From Bacteroidaceae bacterium (GTDB taxonomy: Bacteria; Bacteroidota; Bacteroidia; Bacteroidales; Bacteroidaceae), in the NCBI GenBank assembly GCA_017407905.1, contig JAFQVS010000008.1, forward strand, positions 1-39,708: DNA of 39,708 nucleotides, read 5' to 3'. The notes below the pieces were generated by a model. The model did not search any database. It was not told where the DNA came from and was given only the letters and a program-made list of their open reading frames with translations. The translations under genes and the position numbers were made by a program. Of the stretch, positions 15,915 through 24,879 are shown one piece after another; within the stretch, counting starts at the first letter, position 1, and the number at the start of each line of letters is the position of its first letter.

Positions 15915-17929
15915 GACTGCTCAGGGGGCTCCTCGCAGTGTGTCTGCTGGTTACGCCGTTGCTGCTAAGGGCGCAGCTGAATACCGAGCAGATAATGATA
16001 ATAGGGCGCAATGCGCTCTATTTCGAGGATTATGTCCTCTCGATTCAATATTTTAATAAGGTAATCTCGGCGCGTCCTTATCTGCACGAGCCTTATTTCT
16101 TCAGGGCGCTTGCAAAATATAACCTCGACGACTATAAGGGCGCCGAGGCCGACCTTTCATTGTCCATCGAGCGCAACCCGTACGTCTCGCGCAGCTATCA
16201 GCTGCGCGGATTGTGCCGCGCGGGCATCGAGAATTTCGTGGATGCCGAGCGCGACTTTCGTATGGCCATAAAATATGACCCGCAGAATCCTATTCTGTGG
16301 CAGAATCTGGCGGTAACGGCCATTAAACGCGAGCAGTGGGACGCGGCGGCAAGCATCATCGACTCGCTGCTCATATTTTCGCCGCGAAACACTGACGCCT
16401 ATCTTATGCGCACGCAGGTGGCCGTCAAGCAGCAGGATACGACGATGGTGCGCCGTATGATTGCCGAGGCTCTTAAATGCGATAAATACTCGCCCGAGGT
16501 GCACTCGCTGAATGCAATGCTGCTGGCCGACGATGAGCGTTACGAGGAGGCAGAGGCAGCCATCGACCGTGCCATCGAGCTTATGCCGGGGCGCAGCAGC
16601 AGCTATCTCAGCCGCGCCCTCATACGCTACTACCGCAACAATCTGCGGGGGGCGATGGACGACTATGATATGGTGCTTTACATCGACCCTATGAGTTTCT
16701 ATGGCTATTATAACCGCGGACTGCTGCGTATGCAGGTGGGCGACGACAATAGGGCAATAGAGGATTTTGACAAGGTACTCGATATTGACCCCGATAATAC
16801 GATGGCACGCTTCAACCGTGCGCTGCTCAGAAACAGCACGGGCGACTACACGGGGGCCATCGACGATTTTACCCGCGTGCTCGAAGATTTTCCCTCGTTC
16901 GAGTATGGCTACCACTGCCGTGCCGAGGCGCGTCGAAGCGCAGGCGACAAGGCCGGTGCCGAGGCTGACGAGATGTGGATTCTGCGCCGACGTATGGCCG
17001 GCAGCCTCGCATCCGCCGATAATCAGTCGGGCGACTCGCTGCAAAGGGCGGGCGCCGAGAAGGTGCGTCGCCGCTCGGACCGCAACGTCAGCAACTACAA
17101 CAAAATGGTGGTTGCCGACGACGAACCGGGCCGACAATATACCACCACCTATCGTGGAAAAGTACAGAATCGCAACATACACATTGAGCTTCTGCCAATG
17201 TTCGCAATAACGTACTACGAGCGTCCGCGCGACGTAAATGCAATTATCCGCTACTATAAGCCCATAGACGACGTTAACCGCGCGCGAATTATGCAGCGCG
17301 ATATTCTGCTGACGAACAACGAAAGGGCCTTGAGCGAGGATGAGGTAAAGAGACATTTTGCGGGAATCGACGAGCAATCGAAGAATGTGGCCGATTTTCC
17401 CGATGTGATGAGCTATCGAGTGGCGCGCGCGCTCGACTTTTACCTTGTGCAGGATTTTGACGCATCGCTCGCCGACCTTAACATTGCCCTGACGCTTGAG
17501 GGCGATACGTGGTTGCTCTATTTTATTCGTGCCACGGTGCGCGCCAAGCAGATAGAGTCGCAGAATGTGAGCCGTGCAGCCTCGGGAACATCGTTCGCCA
17601 TCGAGCAGGAGAAGGCACTGCCCAATATTGATTATCGCCTTGCCAAGAACGACCTCGACGCTGTTATTGCCGAGATGCCCGATTTTATTTATGCCTATTA
17701 TAATAGGGCGAATATCTCGGCTAAACTGAGCGATTTTAAGTCGGCGGTGGTCGATTACACCGCGGCAATCGAGCTTGATGATAAATTTGCCGAGGCTTAT
17801 TATAATAGAGGATTGGCCAAGATTTATTTGGGACAGATTCACGAGGGTATTGCCGACCTCGGAAAGGCCGGCGAGCTGGGAATTTTCGCAGCCTATAATG
17901 TGATTAAGCGTTTCGCAGGGCAGGAGTAA
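15911..17929 (+). CDS. TPR-repeat protein with signal peptide
   Basis: The 672-residue protein has an N-terminal signal peptide (about 1-21, ending LRAQ) and many tetratricopeptide repeats in two blocks, about 25-365 and 515-665. Typical units are AEADLSLSIERNPY, AIEDFDKVLDIDPDN and AVVDYTAAIELDDKF. A non-repeat, charged linker (about 370-510) separates them. It probably acts in the periplasm as a protein-binding scaffold; no enzymatic motif is visible and no partner can be named. The def-TPR order with overlapping ends suggests shared expression, not necessarily shared function. Confidence 0.88.
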   Translation: MRLLRGLLAVCLLVTPLLLRAQLNTEQIMIIGRNALYFEDYVLSIQYFNKVISARPYLHEPYFFRALAKYNLDDYKGAEADLSLSIERNPYVSRSYQLRGLCRAGIENFVDAERDFRMAIKYDPQNPILWQNLAVTAIKREQWDAAASIIDSLLIFSPRNTDAYLMRTQVAVKQQDTTMVRRMIAEALKCDKYSPEVHSLNAMLLADDERYEEAEAAIDRAIELMPGRSSSYLSRALIRYYRNNLRGAMDDYDMVLYIDPMSFYGYYNRGLLRMQVGDDNRAIEDFDKVLDIDPDNTMARFNRALLRNSTGDYTGAIDDFTRVLEDFPSFEYGYHCRAEARRSAGDKAGAEADEMWILRRRMAGSLASADNQSGDSLQRAGAEKVRRRSDRNVSNYNKMVVADDEPGRQYTTTYRGKVQNRNIHIELLPMFAITYYERPRDVNAIIRYYKPIDDVNRARIMQRDILLTNNERALSEDEVKRHFAGIDEQSKNVADFPDVMSYRVARALDFYLVQDFDASLADLNIALTLEGDTWLLYFIRATVRAKQIESQNVSRAASGTSFAIEQEKALPNIDYRLAKNDLDAVIAEMPDFIYAYYNRANISAKLSDFKSAVVDYTAAIELDDKFAEAYYNRGLAKIYLGQIHEGIADLGKAGELGIFAAYNVIKRFAGQE

Positions 17930-17971
17930 TGGTGCCTTTGCCCCGAAAAATAGTAATTTATTGCCAATGAG

Positions 17972-18003
17972 AGGAAAGAAAAATGACCTTCTTTCCTGTT
18001 TTT
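17972..18003 (+). terminator. Terminator of the ruvX-def-TPR operon
   Basis: AGGAAAGAA (17972-17980) pairs with TTCTTTCCT (17989-17997) and GTTTTT follows, about 45 bases after the TPR stop codon. Confidence 0.8.
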
Positions 18004-18018
18004 AAGTGAATAATTTAT

Positions 18019-18026
18019 TATCTTAG
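18019..18026 (+). promoter_or_regulatory. Candidate -7 box of thrS
   Basis: TATCTTAG followed by GCGCC resembles the TAnnTTTGCGC contexts before ruvX and infC (7 of 8 to consensus). It would give a leader of about 160 bases. No T-box is recognised, as expected in this phylum. Confidence 0.35.
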
Positions 18027-18194
18027 CGCCGCTTAAAAAATGAGAGTGGATTTTTTGGCCGTTTGAAATTGTGTCGCACAGGCTTTTTATGGAGAGACAA
18101 TGAAAGAAACTGACATTTTCGGGAAATAAAAAACTGCGACGCACACGGCTCGAAAAAAAGAAATATACATTAGTAATTAAAAACTTCTTATACT

Positions 18195-20162
18195 ATGATA
18201 AAGATTGCATTGCCACAGGGCGCCGTACACGAATTTGGCGCCGAGAATTATGGAAAATCGTTTATCGAGCTTGTATCGTCGATAGACCCGAAAATACTTA
18301 ACACTGTTGTTGCCGCAAGAGTGGATGGAAATATCATCGACCTGCGCGACGTCCCTGCCGAAGGCTGCGAGGCGCAGCTTGTCTCTATTGAGGAAAAAGA
18401 TGCCCTGCACGTGCTTCGCCACACTGCCACACACATTATGGCCGAGGCTGTCAAGCATCTGTTCCCCGATGCTAAGGTAACAATCGGCCCGGCAACAGAG
18501 ACGGGCTTCTTCTACGATTTTGAGTGCCCTCCCTTTACAAAGGAGAATCTTGAGGCAATAGAGAAGGAGATGAAGAAAATCATAAAATCGAATCCCCGCA
18601 TCGAGCGCAAGGTAATCTCGCGCGAGGAGGCCATCGAACTTATGAAGCAAAAGGGTGAGCCTTACAAGCTGGAGCTCATTGACGCAATCCCCGAGGGCGA
18701 GCGCATCACAATATACACACAGGACGATTTTGTTGACCTGTGTATGGGCCCGCATCTGCTTAACACACGATTGATTAAGGGCTTTAAACTGCTCTCGACT
18801 TCAACCGCTTATTGGCGTGCCGACAAGAATAATGCCTCGCTGTCGCGTATCTACGGAACGGCCTTCTTCAGCAAAGAAGAGCTTGAGGCTTATCTTGCAC
18901 ATCTTGAGCACATTAAGAATATCGACCACAATAAGATTGGCCGCGAGATGGAGCTCTTCACCACGGTGGACGTAATTGGTCAGGGACTGCCGCTGCTTAT
19001 GCCAAAGGGCGCCAAAATAGTGCAGACACTGCAACGCTGGATTGAAGACCTCGAAGACAACGAGTGGGGCTATATTCGTACAAAAACCCCGTTGATGGCC
19101 AAGAGCGACCTTTACAAAATATCGGGACATTGGGACCACTATAAGGATGGAATGTTTGTGCTTGGCGACGAGGAGAACGACAAAGAGGTGTTTGCCCTGC
19201 GTCCTATGACCTGCCCCTTCCAATATTATGTCTATAAGGCCACACACCACTCGTACCGCGACCTTCCGCTGCGTTACAGCGAGACATCGACACTCTTCCG
19301 CAACGAGGATTCGGGCGAAATGCACGGCCTGACACGCGTGCGTCAGTTTACAATCAGCGAGGGACACCTCATCGTGCGCCCCGACCAAATGGTCGAGGAG
19401 TTTAAAAACTGCCTTGCTCTTGCAAAGCACGTGATGGAGACATTGGGGCTTCAGAATGACGTTACATACGTCCTTGCAAAATGGGACCCCGAGAATCGCA
19501 AAAAATACATCGGCGAGCCCGAGGTGTGGGAAGAGACACAAGAGCACATACGCCGTATGCTCAACGAGCTTCAAATACCCTTTGTCGAGGAGACGGGTGG
19601 TGCAGCCTTCTACGGCCCCAAAGTGGATATTAACGCCAAGAATGTATATGGCAAGGAGGATACAATGATAACCGTGCAGTGGGACGCTCTTTTGGCGGCA
19701 CAATTCGATATGTACTACGTTGACCAAAATGGCGAGAAGGTACGCCCCTACATTATCCACCGTACAAGTATGGGCTGCTACGAGCGTACACTCGCTTGGC
19801 TCATAGAGAAATACGAGGGTAAATTCCCCACGTGGCTCTGCCCCGAGCAGGTGCGCATTCTGCCCATCTCGGAGAAGTACGGCGACTATGCCTACGAGGT
19901 AGCCTCCGAGCTCAAGCGCAACGGAGTGCTCGTGCACGTCGATAATCGCTCCGAGAAGATAGGCTACAAGATACGCGACGCACGTAACAACCGCGTCCCC
20001 TATATGCTTGTGCTGGGACAGCAAGAGGAGGAGATGCGAACGGTGGCAGTGCGCAGCCGATTCGCAGGCGACGAGGGCGTTAAGCCCATTGCCGAGTTTG
20101 TGGCCCAAATTTGCGAGGAGATTCGCACAAAACAAATCCGCAAGGTAGAGACCACCGAGTAA
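18195..20162 (+). CDS. thrS: Threonyl-tRNA synthetase
   Basis: The 655-residue class II synthetase has the full set of domains: TGS (about 1-62), the editing domain (about 65-240, with HVLRHTATHIMAEAV), the catalytic core (about 245-545) and an anticodon-binding domain (about 550-650). The zinc ligands that sort threonine from valine are present as Cys340 (MTCPFQ), His391 (SEGH) and His522 (IHRTSMG); the Cys-His spacing of 51 equals that of the E. coli enzyme. It lies upstream of infC-rpmI-rplT as in many bacteria, but a perfect hairpin and a separate promoter-like box lie between. Confidence 0.98.
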   Translation: MIKIALPQGAVHEFGAENYGKSFIELVSSIDPKILNTVVAARVDGNIIDLRDVPAEGCEAQLVSIEEKDALHVLRHTATHIMAEAVKHLFPDAKVTIGPATETGFFYDFECPPFTKENLEAIEKEMKKIIKSNPRIERKVISREEAIELMKQKGEPYKLELIDAIPEGERITIYTQDDFVDLCMGPHLLNTRLIKGFKLLSTSTAYWRADKNNASLSRIYGTAFFSKEELEAYLAHLEHIKNIDHNKIGREMELFTTVDVIGQGLPLLMPKGAKIVQTLQRWIEDLEDNEWGYIRTKTPLMAKSDLYKISGHWDHYKDGMFVLGDEENDKEVFALRPMTCPFQYYVYKATHHSYRDLPLRYSETSTLFRNEDSGEMHGLTRVRQFTISEGHLIVRPDQMVEEFKNCLALAKHVMETLGLQNDVTYVLAKWDPENRKKYIGEPEVWEETQEHIRRMLNELQIPFVEETGGAAFYGPKVDINAKNVYGKEDTMITVQWDALLAAQFDMYYVDQNGEKVRPYIIHRTSMGCYERTLAWLIEKYEGKFPTWLCPEQVRILPISEKYGDYAYEVASELKRNGVLVHVDNRSEKIGYKIRDARNNRVPYMLVLGQQEEEMRTVAVRSRFAGDEGVKPIAEFVAQICEEIRTKQIRKVETTE

Positions 20163-20191
20163 TAAATGCTTGCTAAGCAGACGTAAATAAA

Positions 20192-20231
20192 CAAATTATG
20201 GAGAAAAAACGACTTTTTTCTCCATAATTTG
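20192..20231. terminator. Terminator between thrS and infC
   Basis: A perfect 18-bp inverted repeat (20192-20209 against 20214-20231, loop CGAC) lies 30 bases after the thrS stop codon. The T6 tract is inside the 3' arm and no long T-run follows, so termination strength is uncertain. Confidence 0.65.
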
Positions 20232-20295
20232 TTGAAAAAACATACACGGCGCGAAAAAAAACGCCGAAGCGCTTCTCTATTTGAAGAATAAATGC

Positions 20296-20303
20296 TAAAT
20301 TTG
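20296..20303 (+). promoter_or_regulatory. -7 box of the infC-rpmI-rplT operon
   Basis: TAAATTTG matches TAnnTTTG exactly and is followed by GCGCCGC. The predicted start leaves a leader of about 110 bases before infC. Confidence 0.55.
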
Positions 20304-20338
20304 CGCCGCAATAAGCGAAAAATTTAATAAAAATTTAG

Positions 20339-20385
20339 AGTTGGGTGGGTTTACCCCGTAACAAAAGGGGCGAACTTAAGCAACT
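20339..20385 (+). ncRNA. Candidate structured leader of infC
   Basis: AGTTG (20339-20343) pairs with CAACT (20381-20385). Inside, GTT (20349-20351) pairs with AAC (20373-20375) and CCCC (20354-20357) with GGGG (20367-20370), leaving a GTAACAAAA loop. The position, between promoter and infC, fits autoregulation of the operon by L20 or IF3 as known in other phyla. No match to a named leader is claimed. Confidence 0.4.
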
Positions 20386-20419
20386 AAAAAACAAAAAAGA
20401 ACCTTATCAATATTCTTGA

Positions 20420-21016
20420 ATGAAGAACGACAATCTGAAGAATCAGTACCGTGTGAACGAGCAAATTCGTGTAAATGAGGTACGTATCGTAGGCGATGAC
20501 ATTGAGGCAATGGTGCTCCCTACATCAAAGGCTCTGCGTATGGCAGAGGAGAGGGGGGTTGACCTCGTTGAAATTTCGCCCACAGCCGTTCCACCGGTGT
20601 GCCGCCTTATTGAATACTCAAAATTTCTGTACCAGCTTAAAAAGCGTCAGAAAGAGCAGAAGGCCAAGCAGGTGAAGATTGATGTTAAGGAGATTCGTTT
20701 CGGCCCTCAGACCGACGACCACGACTACAACTTTAAGTTGAAGCACGCAATCGGTTTTTTGCAGGATGGCGATAAGGTAAAGGCTTACGTATTCTTTAAA
20801 GGCCGTTCGATTCTTTTCAAAGAGCAGGGCGAGATACTGCTTCTGCGCTTCGCAAAAGACCTTGAGGAGTATGGAAAATTGGAGATGATGCCTCTGCTCG
20901 AAGGTAAGCGTATGACCATTATGATGGCACCCAAAAAGGCCGCTCCCGTAAAGAAGGAGAAGCCCGCGCAGCCCAAGCCCGAGGCTCCGAAAGAGAATAA
21001 CGAGAAAAGCGAGTAA
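20420..21016 (+). CDS. infC: Translation initiation factor IF-3
   Basis: The 198-residue protein has the IF3 N-domain (about 5-75: [44 protein letters not shown]), a Lys-rich linker ([11 protein letters not shown]) and the C-domain (about 85-170: [30 protein letters not shown]). A Lys/Pro/Glu-rich tail follows (about 172-198), as seen in other Bacteroidetes. IF3 binds the 30S subunit and checks start-codon choice. The start is ATG, not the rare AUU used for autoregulation in enterobacteria, so any autocontrol must work in another way. Confidence 0.97.
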   Translation: MKNDNLKNQYRVNEQIRVNEVRIVGDDIEAMVLPTSKALRMAEERGVDLVEISPTAVPPVCRLIEYSKFLYQLKKRQKEQKAKQVKIDVKEIRFGPQTDDHDYNFKLKHAIGFLQDGDKVKAYVFFKGRSILFKEQGEILLLRFAKDLEEYGKLEMMPLLEGKRMTIMMAPKKAAPVKKEKPAQPKPEAPKENNEKSE

Positions 21017-21067
21017 CGTTGTATAGTACGTTGCCGTAATAATACTAATCAAAATAATTTTTAAACA

Positions 21068-21265
21068 ATGCCAAAAGTAAAGACTAACTCCGGTGCCAAA
21101 AAAAGATTCGCTCTTACCGGAACGGGTAAAATCAAGAGAAAGCACGCTTATCACAGTCACATCCTGACTAAGAAGACAAAGAAGCAGAAGAGAAACCTTG
21201 TACACTTTACAACCCTCTCGCCTGCTAATGTAAAGAGTGTTAAGGAGCTGTTGTCACTGCGTTAA
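21068..21265 (+). CDS. rpmI: Ribosomal protein bL35
   Basis: The 65-residue basic protein starts [36 protein letters not shown], diagnostic of L35 of the large ribosomal subunit. Length matches the family. It lies 51 bases after infC and 96 before rplT. The gap to rplT holds a candidate RNA structure. Confidence 0.97.
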   Translation: MPKVKTNSGAKKRFALTGTGKIKRKHAYHSHILTKKTKKQKRNLVHFTTLSPANVKSVKELLSLR

Positions 21266-21283
21266 GTAAAAAGATTATTAACC

Positions 21284-21345
21284 GAATGTTTTTAGCAGGG
21301 CGTAATAAAAAGCCCGAAAGTCCGCCTAAAGCGGCGCTAACATTC
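21284..21345 (+). ncRNA. Candidate three-way-junction RNA upstream of rplT
   Basis: GAATGTT (21284-21290) pairs with AACATTC (21339-21345) and AGC (21294-21296) with GCT (21336-21338), leaving a TTT bulge. Inside lie two short hairpins: GGGC/GCCC (21298-21301 with 21312-21315) and CCGC/GCGG (21322-21325 with 21331-21334). The structure ends 16 bases before the rplT start codon. L20 autoregulates its operon in E. coli and Bacillus by binding mRNA that mimics its 23S rRNA site, so this could be an L20 site. That link is an inference. Confidence 0.5.
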
Positions 21346-21361
21346 AAAAGGAATTAAAACT

Positions 21362-21706
21362 ATGCCAAGATCAGTAAATCACGTTGCTTCAAGAGCAAGA
21401 AGAAAGAAAATTTTAGGTTTGACAAGAGGTTACTTCGGTGCCCGTAAGAATGTGTGGACAGTTGCCAAGAATACTTGGGAGAAGGGTCTGACATACGCTT
21501 TCCGCGACCGTCGTAACAAGAAACGCGAGTTCCGCGCACTCTGGATTCAGCGTATCAACGCTGCTGCGCGTCTCGAGGGAATGTCATACTCGCAGCTTAT
21601 GGGTGCTCTGCACAAGGCCGGTATCGAGATTAACCGTAAGGTTCTTGCCGACCTCGCAATGAACAATCCCGCTGCGTTCAAGGCTATTGTGGATAAGGTA
21701 AAGTAA
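21362..21706 (+). CDS. rplT: Ribosomal protein bL20
   Basis: The 114-residue protein shows the L20 pattern: [17 protein letters not shown] at the N-terminus, [40 protein letters not shown], and [17 protein letters not shown] at the C-terminus. It binds 23S rRNA early in 50S assembly. It is the last gene of the infC-rpmI-rplT operon and is followed by a strong terminator, then by the 6S-like RNA gene. Confidence 0.98.
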   Translation: MPRSVNHVASRARRKKILGLTRGYFGARKNVWTVAKNTWEKGLTYAFRDRRNKKREFRALWIQRINAAARLEGMSYSQLMGALHKAGIEINRKVLADLAMNNPAAFKAIVDKVK

Positions 21707-21729
21707 TCCATAATTAGTAGGTTGAATAA

Positions 21730-21764
21730 CAGGCTGCACAAAAAAATGTGCAGCCTGCTTTTTT
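21730..21764 (+). terminator. Terminator of the infC-rpmI-rplT operon
   Basis: CAGGCTGCACA (21730-21740) pairs with TGTGCAGCCTG (21747-21757), followed by a run of T residues. Confidence 0.95.
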
Positions 21765-21906
21765 TGTCTCTGTGGCTCCCTAAGCGTGCGAGGTCTTTTG
21801 GGGCAATCGGCCGAGGATAAGGGGCTGAAGGCTTCTTTATCTGTCGAGGGTAAAATGTAACCGAGTATGAAAGAGATAAAAAATAATTAAAAAATAGGGG
21901 GTAAAA

Positions 21907-21938
21907 TTTGGTTTTGTGATTAAAGCACCATATATTTG
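21907..21938 (+). promoter_or_regulatory. Promoter of the 6S-like RNA
   Basis: TTTG (21907-21910) and TATATTTG (21931-21938) are 20 bases apart, a full -33/-7 match for the Bacteroidetes primary sigma factor. The predicted start falls at the 5' arm of the RNA's closing stem (about 21944). Confidence 0.75.
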
Positions 21939-21943
21939 TGTAT

Positions 21944-22132
21944 GGTTTTGCTGCATCGATTGACTGGGAAACTCATCAATTAAATCTGAAAACCGAGATG
22001 CCTTCGTATTGTTCAATGGCGGGCCACGCCTTAGGGTAGCTTTCGAGAGCCGGTGGATTACAAAGAACAGGAGCGCTCAAATCTTATATTCTCGGAGTTT
22101 CATCGTTCTCTTCGTGCAGCAAAACTTTTTTT
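21944..22132 (+). ncRNA. Bacteroidales-1 RNA, probable 6S-like RNA
   Basis: A promoter on the left and a terminal stem with T7 on the right define a transcript of about 189 nt. GTTTTGCTGCA (21945-21955) pairs perfectly with TGCAGCAAAAC (22115-22125). A second helix pairs CCGAGA (21993-21998) with TCTCGG (22090-22095). Between these two helices is a large internal bubble whose 5' strand can form a small hairpin (ATTGA/TCAAT). Size, closed ends and bubble resemble 6S RNA, which binds RNA polymerase holoenzyme. The published Bacteroidales-1 motif is described as often lying downstream of the L20 gene with a Bacteroidetes-type promoter, and this locus fits that description. Equating it with 6S is an inference. 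Confidence 0.78.
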
Positions 22133-22133
22133 G

Positions 22134-22167
22134 TGGGCTCGGCGGTATTTACCGCGGGGCTTTTTTT
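22134..22167 (+). terminator. Second terminator after the 6S-like RNA
   Basis: GCGGT (22142-22146) pairs with ACCGC (22151-22155) inside a GC-rich stem followed by GGGC and T7. It would end any transcript that reads past the RNA's own terminal stem. From here to the next hairpin (22294) I see nothing. Confidence 0.75.
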
Positions 22168-22293
22168 ATGCCTTTATGCGTAGCTGTCTTTGGAGCTTGC
22201 TTGCGCTCTGTATTAAGGCGCGAGGTTGCTCTTTTTCCTTTTTTTGTTGTCTAATGGCGCTGAGGGAATTTTGAACCGACGCATCGTGGCAAT

Positions 22294-22337
22294 AAAATTC
22301 CTCCCGACTACACAAAAAAGTAGTCGGGAGGAATTTT
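22294..22337. terminator. Terminator of the transporter-GH95 operon
   Basis: A perfect 18-bp inverted repeat (22294-22311 against 22320-22337, loop ACAAAAAA) has A and T ends, so it works on both strands. It lies 23 bases past the GH95 stop codon. Confidence 0.92.
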
Positions 22338-22360
22338 TGATTGTGGCTTCTCGGGGAAGG

Positions 22361-24865
22361 TTATTTTACTCTTAGCTTGCCGTCTTTTAGTACAACGGTG
22401 TAGCTGCGGCCTTTCTTGGTGCCGAAATTAAGGGTGCTGTCGCCGTAGCGCAGGCTGCACTTTCCACCGTTCTTCGATTTTATGGTGGCTTGTGTCAGCT
22501 TGCCTTCGTTCCACGCAATGTCAACGTCGAAGCCGCCTTTGGCGCAGATGCCGCTGATGTTACCCTCGCTCCACGCGTCGGGGAGGGCGGGGAGCAGGTG
22601 GATAAAGCCCATATGGCTCTGCATAAGCATCTCGGTGATGCCGGCTGTGCCGCCGAAATTGCCGTCTATCTGGAAGGGGGCGTGTGTGTCCCACAGATTG
22701 TCGAGGGTGCCGTTCTTCAGTAGGTTGCCGAAGAGGGTGTAGGCGTGGTTGCCGTCGTGCAGGCGGGCCCATTGGTTCAGTTTCCAGCCCATACTCCAGC
22801 CGGTGGCGCCGTCGCCGCGATGTACAAGCACTACTTTTGATGCTTCGGCAAGGGTGGGAGTGGTTACGGGCGAGATTGTGTGTCCGGGGTGCAGGCCGAA
22901 GAGGTGGTTCACGTGGCGGTGCTGGTCTTTGGGGTCGTCAATGTCTTTGCTCCACTCCATAAGCTGGCCGTAACGTCCTATTTGGTAGGGGGCGAGCTTG
23001 TCGAGCACTTGTGCCCACTCTTTGCGCAGCTTACCATCGACGCCCAGCTCTTTGCTGGCGTCAATGGCGTTGAGCAGAATCTCGCGTATTACGCCGTGTA
23101 CAAAGGTGGCTCCTTGGTCGATGGGGCCGTGCTCGGGCGAGGTTGAGGGGGCGGCGGTGTATGTGCCGTCCTCTTTCTTCCACAGATAATCGACGGCGAA
23201 GAGGGCGCTGCTCTTTATAATGTCGTAGCCAACCTCTTTAAGGAATTTCTTGTCGCGTGTGTAGTCGTAGTAGTCCCACACGTGTGTGGCCAGCCACGGG
23301 CCTGCCATCGGGTTGAAGTTCCACGACATATCTTGGCTGATGAGGGGGGCGGTGAATCCGAATATGTTGCCCGAGATGCTGGCTGTCCAGCCACGTGCTC
23401 CGAAATAGGATTTTGCGGTTACGGCGCCGGGCTTTGTGAGGGTGCGGATAAAGTCGATGAGGGGTAGGACGCACTCGTCGAGGTTGGTGGCGCAGGCTGG
23501 CCAATAGTTCATTTGTAGGTTGATGTTGTTGTGGTAATCGACACGCCACGGGCCATCGACGTTGTTGTGCCACATTCCCTGAAGGTTGGCGGGGAGGTTG
23601 CCGGGGCGCGAGCTTGCGATGAGCAGGTATCGGCCGAATTGAAAATAGAGCTCTTCGAGGCCGTAGTCGGGCTTGCCGGTGCGGTAGCTCTTGAGGCGCG
23701 CGGGGGTGGGCAGCGATGCAACGCCGGGGTACTCGAGGGTGGTGGGGGCGTTGGGGTTAAGGTCGAGGCTCACGCGGCCGAAGAGTGATGAGTAGTCGGC
23801 GTAGTGCTCGGCAAAGAGGGCGTCGTAGCCTTTTGTAAGAGCGCCTTGCATCCACGCTTGGGTGGTTGCGTCGGGGTCAACGCCTACGTAGGCTTTGGGG
23901 TCGGAAAAGTCGGGGTCGAAATTGATTTTGTAGTCGGTGTCGGCGGTTATGTAGAAGCATACCTCGTCGGCGCCTGTAATGTGTATCTGACCATCTTTTA
24001 CAGTCTGTTTACCGCCTTTGGCTACTGCCTGAATGCGCATTGTGTATTGCATTTTGTTGTTGTCGAGGGTGCCGCGGAACAGGATGCCGCAGTTGCCGTC
24101 GCTCGTCAGGGTGCCCTCGGAGACGGGGTTCTGTGCGTAGCTAAGGATGAGGTTCTGCTCTCCGGGTTTGTCGGCGCTGTATTTTATGACGATTGTGTTG
24201 GCGGGGTACGATGCGAAATATTTACGCTCGAATTTTACTCCCTTGCGCTCGTATTGTATAACGGCGAGGGCCGAGTCGAGCGAGAGGATGCGCTTGTAGT
24301 CGCCAAGGCCGATGGCATTGTGCCCCGTCTCGATGTATATCTCGCCCATTGTGGTGAAGTTTCCGAAGCGGAAGGGCTTCTCGCCGTAATATTCGTAGGC
24401 TACGGGGCTGTTGAAATTCTCGCGTGTGAGCTTGGCGGCCTTTGCTTCGTCGCCGTCGATGAAGGCTTGACGTATGTCGTCGAGCAGATGGGCCGACTCT
24501 TTGTTGACGTTCCAATAGTACTCGGCGCCTTTCTCGGTGTTGGGGCCGCCGCGCCACAGGGTCTTTTCGTTCAGCGTGATGCGCTCGGCCTCGATGGAAC
24601 CGAGGATGTTTCCGCCGATGCTGCCGTTACCGATGGGCAGGGATTTTGACTCCCACTCTTGGTCGGGGTTATGTGCGCCCTCGCCGGCCCACTCGGGCTT
24701 GCCTTTGCCTTTCCATAGGTCGGGGCGTCCGCCGTACCATACTTGTCGTCCGTTCAGGGTCGTGGGCTTGTCGAACCACACCGAGAGGCCTTGTGTGTAG
24801 TTAGTCTGTGCCTCGGCAGTGAGTGCCAATAGCACTGCCACTGCAATTGTCTTGATTCTTTTCAT
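22361..24865 (-). CDS. GH95 family alpha-L-fucosidase
   Basis: The 834-residue enzyme has a signal peptide (about 1-19, ending AEAQ), an N-terminal beta-sandwich domain (about 25-290: LPIGNGSIGGNILG), an (alpha/alpha)6 barrel (about 310-760) and a short C-terminal beta domain. The AfcA catalytic set is present: Asn447 and Asn449 in HNNINLQMN, Glu578 in SPEHG and Asp734 in FQIDGNFGG. Family members hydrolyse alpha-1,2-linked L-fucose with inversion; some prefer L-galactose. There is no lipobox, so the periplasm is its likely place. It follows the AmpG-like transporter gene after 14 bases on the same strand and should share its promoter. It would release fucose for FucP. Confidence 0.95.
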   Translation of the reverse strand: MKRIKTIAVAVLLALTAEAQTNYTQGLSVWFDKPTTLNGRQVWYGGRPDLWKGKGKPEWAGEGAHNPDQEWESKSLPIGNGSIGGNILGSIEAERITLNEKTLWRGGPNTEKGAEYYWNVNKESAHLLDDIRQAFIDGDEAKAAKLTRENFNSPVAYEYYGEKPFRFGNFTTMGEIYIETGHNAIGLGDYKRILSLDSALAVIQYERKGVKFERKYFASYPANTIVIKYSADKPGEQNLILSYAQNPVSEGTLTSDGNCGILFRGTLDNNKMQYTMRIQAVAKGGKQTVKDGQIHITGADEVCFYITADTDYKINFDPDFSDPKAYVGVDPDATTQAWMQGALTKGYDALFAEHYADYSSLFGRVSLDLNPNAPTTLEYPGVASLPTPARLKSYRTGKPDYGLEELYFQFGRYLLIASSRPGNLPANLQGMWHNNVDGPWRVDYHNNINLQMNYWPACATNLDECVLPLIDFIRTLTKPGAVTAKSYFGARGWTASISGNIFGFTAPLISQDMSWNFNPMAGPWLATHVWDYYDYTRDKKFLKEVGYDIIKSSALFAVDYLWKKEDGTYTAAPSTSPEHGPIDQGATFVHGVIREILLNAIDASKELGVDGKLRKEWAQVLDKLAPYQIGRYGQLMEWSKDIDDPKDQHRHVNHLFGLHPGHTISPVTTPTLAEASKVVLVHRGDGATGWSMGWKLNQWARLHDGNHAYTLFGNLLKNGTLDNLWDTHAPFQIDGNFGGTAGITEMLMQSHMGFIHLLPALPDAWSEGNISGICAKGGFDVDIAWNEGKLTQATIKSKNGGKCSLRYGDSTLNFGTKKGRSYTVVLKDGKLRVK

Positions 24866-24879
24866 TTTTTTGTGAATTA

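Noticed and set aside
16157-17842. Long open frame (561 codons) antisense to the TPR gene
   Set aside because: It is a mirror of the strong codon bias in the sense gene, with no recognisable motif or start context.
18801-20135. Long open frame antisense to thrS
   Set aside because: The thrS domains and zinc ligands are complete; the antisense frame has no family features.
22009-22274. Short ORFs across the 6S-like RNA
   Set aside because: They run through the paired arms and terminators of the RNA and have no coding character.
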